Source: Candidatus Methanogaster sp. UBA203
GTDB taxonomy: Archaea > Halobacteriota > Methanosarcinia > Methanosarcinales > Methanogasteraceae
Assembly: GCA_002503595.1 (NCBI GenBank)
Contig: DASC01000155.1
Span: forward strand, 1 to 9,085
Length of the DNA: 9,085 nucleotides
Reading direction: 5' to 3'
This document shows, piece after piece, positions 5,518 to 9,085 of the stretch (positions within the stretch are counted from its first letter, which is position 1; each line of letters starts with the position of its first letter). The notes beneath the pieces were generated by a model, which saw nothing but the letters and a program-made list of their open reading frames with translations, was not told the DNA's origin and did not search any database. Both the position numbers and the translations under genes were made by a program.

Positions 5518-5790
5518 AGGCGTGGCGGCTCGGGTTGAGATACGGTCAACTACCCCTCCCTGACCCACACGGGTCGAGGAATGGGCTTAAAAAGCCCCTG
5601 GTTGATTAGGAGGCATTAAAACAATGCAGAAGTTACGCGGAAGAAATACATACACCCCCACGAGTGCTGCTCAAGCTTGTGGCTCTGTGGCAGGATGGTT
5701 AAACAGTTCTGAGAGGGTAGGAACGGTGCTGTCCAGCTTAAAAACTCCGTATAACAACTCCGAGGAGCACTTACTCGGAAACAGGAGGAA
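5518..5790 (+). ncRNA. Predicted omega RNA (HEARO RNA), guide RNA of IscB
   Basis: The roughly 270 nt before iscB have no gene but a dense series of hairpins. They are GTTGA/TCAAC (5534-5538/5546-5550); CCTC + GACCC-ACAC-GGGTC + GAGG (5555-5579); GGGCTT/AAGCCC (5583-5588/5592-5597); GCATT/AATGC (5613-5617/5623-5627); CCACGAG/CTTGTGG (5658-5664/5676-5682); and TCCGAG/CTCGGA (5759-5764/5774-5779). Position and length fit the HEARO/omega RNA, which binds IscB and guides it to DNA. In known cases the guide is the 5' end of the RNA, transcribed from the sequence just left of the element. Here that would be about 5500-5517, so the transcript probably starts upstream of 5518. The RNA ends at or just before the iscB SD. 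The exact ends and the GGTGCTGTCCAGC segment (5725-5737) need a covariance-model search. Confidence 0.75.
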
Positions 5791-5799
5791 CACTTTGTG
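5783..5799 (+). promoter_or_regulatory. iscB ribosome-binding site with GTG start
   Basis: AGGAGG (5783-5788) lies 8 nt before a GTG (5797) that begins the PLMP-domain sequence LVFVLNKTGNPLMP. The SD follows the last omega-RNA hairpin almost directly, so RNA folding and iscB translation may compete. Confidence 0.8.
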
Positions 5800-7053
5800 T
5801 TAGTGTTTGTACTGAATAAAACCGGAAATCCTCTTATGCCTGCATCGCCAGCCAAAGCGAGACATTTACTGGAGAATGGACAGGCTGTAGTCGTTAGACG
5901 GACTCCGTTCACGATACAACTATTATACGGTTCGAGTGGATACAAACAGGACATCACCCTCGGTGTAGACGCGGGATACGCAACAGTAGGCTACAGCGCG
6001 GTAACAGACGGCAGAGAACTCATCGCGGGTGAAGTGAACCTGCGAAACAACATCAAAAGACTGCTTGAGAAGCGGAAAGCATACAGGCGAACTCGAAGAA
6101 GTCGTAAGTGGTACAGAAAACCGCGGTTCGACAATCGCGGAAGACGCGACGGTTGGCTCGCACCGAGCATCCAACACAAACTCGACAGCCACATCAAACT
6201 GATCGAAAAACTGAAGAGCATCCTCCCGATCACACAAACTATCGTAGAGGTTGCTTCTTTCGACACACAGAAGATGCAGAACCCAGAGATCTCTGGCGTC
6301 GAATATCAGCAGGGAGAACTGCAGGGATACGAGGTTAGAGAATACCTGCTGGAGAAGTGGGGTAGGAAATGTGCTTACTGCGGCAAAAAAGACGTGCCAC
6401 TGGAGATAGAGCACATTGTACCGCGGTCGAGAGGTGGTTCGGATCGAGTCTCAAATCTCACGATAGCATGTCACGAGTGCAACCAAACAAAGGGTAACCA
6501 GACCGCAGAGGAGTTCGGACACCCACAGATACAGGCTAAAGCAGAGAAGTCCTTGAAAGCAACCGCGTTTATGAATATCGTGAGAAGTAAAATGGTCGAT
6601 TTGCTGAACTGTGATCAGACTTATGGCTACATCACGAAACATGACCGCATAGAACTCGGCATGCCGAAATCACACGCGAATGATGCTTTTGTGATAGCAG
6701 GTGGCAATGGACAGGAACACGCCGTCCACCTCCACATCGGTAAGCAGGTAAGACGACAGAACCGATCATTGTTCAAAGCTAACTTCCTCAAAGGAGGAAA
6801 GTTAAAAAGAAATACTGTGAAAGAAGTTAAAGGATTCAGAAGGTTTGATAAAGTGAAATACGACGACAAAGAATGTTTTATACATGGACTACGGAGTTCC
6901 GGGTACTTCGATCTTCGGACGATCACTGGAGATCGAATCGGAGCGTCTGTAAACAGTAAGAAGCTAACGCTTCTGGAACGAGCAAAAGGAACTATACAGG
7001 AGGTGTGCGTAATTCCTCCCCGCCCTTGTGGACGGGGTCTCCTTGCGCGGTAA
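5797..7053 (+). CDS. iscB: IscB, RNA-guided RuvC/HNH nuclease of the Cas9-ancestor family
   Basis: IscB uses an omega RNA to find DNA next to a short target-adjacent motif and cuts both strands. Its 418 residues show, in order, an N-terminal PLMP domain (NPLMPASPAKARHLLENGQA, 11-30) and RuvC-I GVDAGYATVGYSAV (56-69, D58). A basic RRXRR/bridge helix (AYRRTRRSRKWYRKPRFDNR, 95-114) follows, then RuvC-II IVEVASFD (149-156, E151). A zinc-bound HNH domain has CAYC (192-195), IEHIVPRSRGG (204-214, H206), N220 and CHEC (225-228). RuvC-III is KSHANDA (291-297, H293, D296). The C-terminal domain carries FRRFDKVKY...GLRSSGYFDLRT (348-375). All catalytic residues are present, so it is probably active. 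The HNH domain separates it from IsrB, and the lack of a REC lobe separates it from Cas9. The last codons (IPPRPCGRGLLAR) are encoded by the element's terminal hairpin. The stop is one base before the rqcH ATG. Confidence 0.95.
   Translation: MLVFVLNKTGNPLMPASPAKARHLLENGQAVVVRRTPFTIQLLYGSSGYKQDITLGVDAGYATVGYSAVTDGRELIAGEVNLRNNIKRLLEKRKAYRRTRRSRKWYRKPRFDNRGRRDGWLAPSIQHKLDSHIKLIEKLKSILPITQTIVEVASFDTQKMQNPEISGVEYQQGELQGYEVREYLLEKWGRKCAYCGKKDVPLEIEHIVPRSRGGSDRVSNLTIACHECNQTKGNQTAEEFGHPQIQAKAEKSLKATAFMNIVRSKMVDLLNCDQTYGYITKHDRIELGMPKSHANDAFVIAGGNGQEHAVHLHIGKQVRRQNRSLFKANFLKGGKLKRNTVKEVKGFRRFDKVKYDDKECFIHGLRSSGYFDLRTITGDRIGASVNSKKLTLLERAKGTIQEVCVIPPRPCGRGLLAR
7018..7037 (+). repeat. Right-end subterminal hairpin of the IscB element
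   Basis: CCCCG (7018-7022) pairs with CGGGG (7033-7037). Inside, CC (7024-7025) pairs with GG (7030-7031) past a C/A mismatch, leaving a TTGT loop. Such imperfect hairpins near the ends are what the Y1 transposase TnpA recognises in IS200/IS605 elements. It is embedded in iscB coding sequence and lies about 15 nt from the estimated right boundary. Confidence 0.7.
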
Positions 7054-7054
7054 G

Positions 7055-8989
7055 ATGAAACAGGCGATGACAAGTGTCGATGTCGCGGTGATGGTTGCTG
7101 AACTGCAGCACCTTGTCAGGTCGCGCATCGAAAAGATATACAAAACCGATACTGGTATTGAGCAGATCCGGTTGAACCTCTACCTCTTCGGAGAGGGGAG
7201 ATCCGATCTCGTGATCGCTCCGGGTACATGTATGCACCTGACCGCGCATCCGCTTCCAAGCCCGAAAACGCCGCCGATGTTTGCAATGACGCTTCGGAAG
7301 TACCTCTCTCACGGCAGGATCGTCTCGATTGAGCAGTACGACTTTGACAGGATCGTCGAGATCAAAACGATGCGCGGCGAAGTCGAAAACGGGCTCATAC
7401 TCGAACTCTTCCCGCCGGGCAACGTGATACTGGTGAACCACGAGCATAAGATCATCCTCCCGCTCCATCCGGTGACATTCCGCGGGCGGAGAATCCGGAG
7501 TGGAGAGATCTACAAACTGCCTGATATGCAATCAAATCCTGTTGAGATCACAAGGGAGGGGTTATCTGCTCTATTTTCAGAATCAGACCTGGATCTCGTC
7601 AAGACGCTTGCGACAAGACTGAATATGGGTGGAGTCATTGCCGAAGAGGTCTGTTCGTATTCCGGGATCGATAAAAAGACCGGTTGCCAGGATTTGTCAG
7701 AGGAGATGGTCGGGGCGGTACACCGCGGGATCGCACACGTATTCGGGCAGATGGATCATCTAAAGCCGCATATCGCGTACAAGGACGAAAATAAGATCGA
7801 TGTCATTCCGTTCGAAATTTCCAGATATGCGGACCGGAAGAAACGATATTTCAGTACGTTTAGCGAGGCACTCGACGAGTTCTTTGGCACAGTAGCGAAA
7901 GAGCAGGCAATCGAAAAGAAACCTGATAGGAAGCAGAACCCGCTTGAACACCGGCTGACCCAGCAGGAAAACGCAATCCGCAAGTTCGAGAGCGATAAAT
8001 CGGATCTTGGCGCGAAAGCTGAGGCGATATATACCCATTACCAGCCAGTCGATGAGTTGCTCGGTCTGGTCCGGCAGGAACTCACAGACGGGCGCACGTG
8101 GGACGAGATACGTACGGATCATCCCGAAATAAAGCGGACTGACCCGCGAAACAAAACGATTACGATAGAACTGGACGGGATGGATATTCCGCTTGATGCA
8201 AGGAAGAACGTCCCCCGGAATGCGCAAGTTTTCTATGACCGATCGAAGAAGATCGGTTCGAAGCTGGACGGTGCTGTGCGTGCGATCGAGCAGACCCGCG
8301 AACTGCTGAAAGAGCGAGTGAAGAAGTCGAAAGCGAAGATGCCAGCGCCCAAACGCCCGAAACCACGCTGGTACGATCAGTACAGGTGGTTTAAGTCCTC
8401 AGACGGATTACTCGTGATTGGCGGGCGCGGCGCAACCAGCAACGAGGAGATCGTCAAGAAATATCTTGAGAAACGGGATATCTTCATGCACAGCCAGGCG
8501 CCGGGTGCACCGGTAACGATCATCAAGGTCGATAAGGGCGCCCTAGTCTCCGAGCAGACCATCGCAGAGGCGGCGCAGTTTGCGATCTCGTATTCGAGCA
8601 TCTGGAAGAGCGGGCAGTACACAGGCGACTGCTACTGGGTGCACCCGGATCAGGTCTCAAAGACGCCGGAACACGGCGAGTTCGTCTCCAAAGGTGCATT
8701 TATCATCCGGGGCACGCGGAACTACTTAAAGGATGTTTCGGTCGGGATCGCGATCGGGATAACCAGCGACCTGCGTCTGATCGGGGGTCCGGTCTCTGCT
8801 GTTTCGAATCATGCAGAGAACGTGGTCGAGATTGTGCCAGGGCGGTTTAACCAGAACGACATCGCAAAGAAGATCTACCGCATATTCTCAGACGCGTTCG
8901 GGAGATCGATTAAGGTCGTTGCATCGCCCGACCAGATCGTTAAGTTCCTGCCGCCGGGCGAGTCTGATATCAGATCAAAGGGCAAATAG
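7055..8989 (+). CDS. rqcH: RqcH/NEMF-family ribosome-associated quality-control protein (NFACT)
   Basis: This is the archaeal homologue of Rqc2/NEMF/RqcH, which binds stalled 50S subunits carrying peptidyl-tRNA and, in studied members, recruits tRNA to add a C-terminal tail to the stuck peptide. Counting from the ATG at 7055 (644 residues), an NFACT-N domain (about 1-220) begins MTSVDVAVMVAELQ. It holds the conserved Asp-Arg pair (D98-R99 in QYDFDRIVE) needed for tailing in RqcH. A middle helical, charged coiled-coil region (about 270-430) follows. The NFACT-R domain (about 438-600) includes WYDQYRWFKSSDGLLVIGGR and RDIFMHSQAPGAP. A GTG at 7028 would add nine residues encoded by the IscB element's hairpin and is rejected. 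No SD precedes the ATG; the iscB stop is 1 nt away, so translation is probably coupled to iscB. The protein appears intact. Confidence 0.93.
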   Translation: MKQAMTSVDVAVMVAELQHLVRSRIEKIYKTDTGIEQIRLNLYLFGEGRSDLVIAPGTCMHLTAHPLPSPKTPPMFAMTLRKYLSHGRIVSIEQYDFDRIVEIKTMRGEVENGLILELFPPGNVILVNHEHKIILPLHPVTFRGRRIRSGEIYKLPDMQSNPVEITREGLSALFSESDLDLVKTLATRLNMGGVIAEEVCSYSGIDKKTGCQDLSEEMVGAVHRGIAHVFGQMDHLKPHIAYKDENKIDVIPFEISRYADRKKRYFSTFSEALDEFFGTVAKEQAIEKKPDRKQNPLEHRLTQQENAIRKFESDKSDLGAKAEAIYTHYQPVDELLGLVRQELTDGRTWDEIRTDHPEIKRTDPRNKTITIELDGMDIPLDARKNVPRNAQVFYDRSKKIGSKLDGAVRAIEQTRELLKERVKKSKAKMPAPKRPKPRWYDQYRWFKSSDGLLVIGGRGATSNEEIVKKYLEKRDIFMHSQAPGAPVTIIKVDKGALVSEQTIAEAAQFAISYSSIWKSGQYTGDCYWVHPDQVSKTPEHGEFVSKGAFIIRGTRNYLKDVSVGIAIGITSDLRLIGGPVSAVSNHAENVVEIVPGRFNQNDIAKKIYRIFSDAFGRSIKVVASPDQIVKFLPPGESDIRSKGK

Positions 8990-8995
8990 GCAAGT

Positions 8996-9010
8996 TGCAT
9001 GCACTTTTTT
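8996..9010 (+). terminator. Likely rqcH terminator: TGCATGCA palindrome then T6
   Basis: Six T residues (9005-9010) follow a perfect TGCATGCA palindrome (8996-9003), beginning 7 nt past the stop. The T-run alone suffices for archaeal termination; the palindrome is too tight to form a normal hairpin by itself. Confidence 0.5.
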
Positions 9011-9049
9011 CACTATTATGGAGGATCGGGTTAGGGTAAGGAAGATTAA

Positions 9050-9079
9050 ACCACAGAGAGTACAGAGGATCACAGAGAG
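9050..9079. repeat. Start of a CACAGAG-type repeat at the right edge
   Basis: ACCACAGAG, AGTACAGAG and GATCACAGAG occur in succession, the same GNACAGAG style as the repeat at 202-300. The window ends before any complementary arm, so the full fold-back cannot be seen. The spacers are far too short for a CRISPR. Confidence 0.5.
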
Positions 9080-9085
9080 TTGTTA

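Larger units (their letters stand above)
5518..7053 (+). mobile_element. IS200/IS605-like IscB element without tnpA
   Basis: The unit is a structured RNA region followed directly by iscB, ending in an imperfect subterminal hairpin at 7018-7037 inside the last iscB codons. This is the usual layout of HEARO/omega-RNA plus IscB elements of the IS200/IS605 superfamily. No Y1 transposase (tnpA) is present, so the element would need a TnpA from elsewhere to move, as is common for this group. The ends are estimates: the left from where conserved-looking structure begins, the right from the hairpin and the rqcH start. These elements make no target-site duplication, so none was expected and none is seen. 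It lies between an SD and the rqcH ATG. Confidence 0.8.

Noticed and set aside
5196..5519. 107-codon open frame on the plus strand after nadC
   Set aside because: The translation resembles no protein, runs through the CACGAAT fold-back and has no convincing start; it is best explained as intergenic sequence.
5797..7053. Cas9, TnpB or IsrB as identity of the nuclease
   Set aside because: There is no REC lobe or CRISPR array (against Cas9), an HNH domain is present (against TnpB and IsrB), and the PLMP and RRXRR segments are specific to IscB.
7028..7054. Upstream GTG start for rqcH
   Set aside because: The nine added residues are encoded by the IscB element's terminal hairpin; the family N-terminus begins at the ATG at 7055.
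1..9085. tRNA or rRNA genes
   Set aside because: No T-loop (GGTTCRANTCC) with a matching acceptor stem, and no rRNA-like sequence, was seen on either strand.

Overview
The window looks like a piece of a euryarchaeal chromosome, most likely a methanogen or a related methane/alkane-oxidising lineage (the lineage is a guess). The evidence is a DNA topoisomerase VI B subunit with the extra C-terminal domain seen in Methanosarcina-type proteins, a TATA-binding protein made of two direct repeats, an archaeal-type NadC, and an archaeal RqcH/NEMF homologue. The tbp start lacks a Shine-Dalgarno (SD) sequence and sits close behind a TATA-like box, as expected for archaeal leaderless or short-leader transcripts.

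Layout, left to right. 1-396: non-coding, with a minus-strand open frame running off the left edge and a degenerate CACAGAG-type inverted repeat. 397-512: a decayed copy of the promoter region and first codons of top6B. 509-1409 (minus strand): an AT-rich two-gene toxin-antitoxin module, with a Panacea-domain (DUF4065) antitoxin upstream and a RelE-like toxin downstream, overlapping by 14 nt. 1481-1780: non-coding, with a strong C-run cluster (G-quadruplex potential on the minus strand). 1783-1873: the intact copy of the 91-bp sequence first seen at 397-487, which here forms the real start of top6B. 1836-3713 top6B, 3801-4349 tbp and 4356-5171 nadC all point right, with tbp and nadC 6 nt apart. 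5172-5512: intergenic, with a CACGAAT fold-back repeat. About 5518-7053: an IS200/IS605-like element without tnpA, consisting of a structured HEARO/omega-RNA region (about 5518-5790) followed by an iscB gene with all expected RuvC and HNH motifs. 7055-8989: rqcH, starting one base after the iscB stop codon. 8996-9085: a T-rich terminator and the beginning of another CACAGAG repeat.

Two mobile or accessory insertions have reshaped a housekeeping region. The toxin-antitoxin module lies between two copies of the top6B 5' end, so its arrival duplicated (or exploited) the gene's promoter and start. The IscB element appears to have landed between an SD sequence (5505-5511) and the rqcH start codon. 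This leaves rqcH without its own SD and next to the iscB stop. In known IscB systems the omega RNA carries a guide copied from the element's left flank, so here the guide would correspond to the old rqcH leader. The IscB nuclease would then be expected to cut rqcH loci that lack the element. These two loci, and the 12-base sequence shared by the top6B and tbp promoter regions, are the main points of interest.
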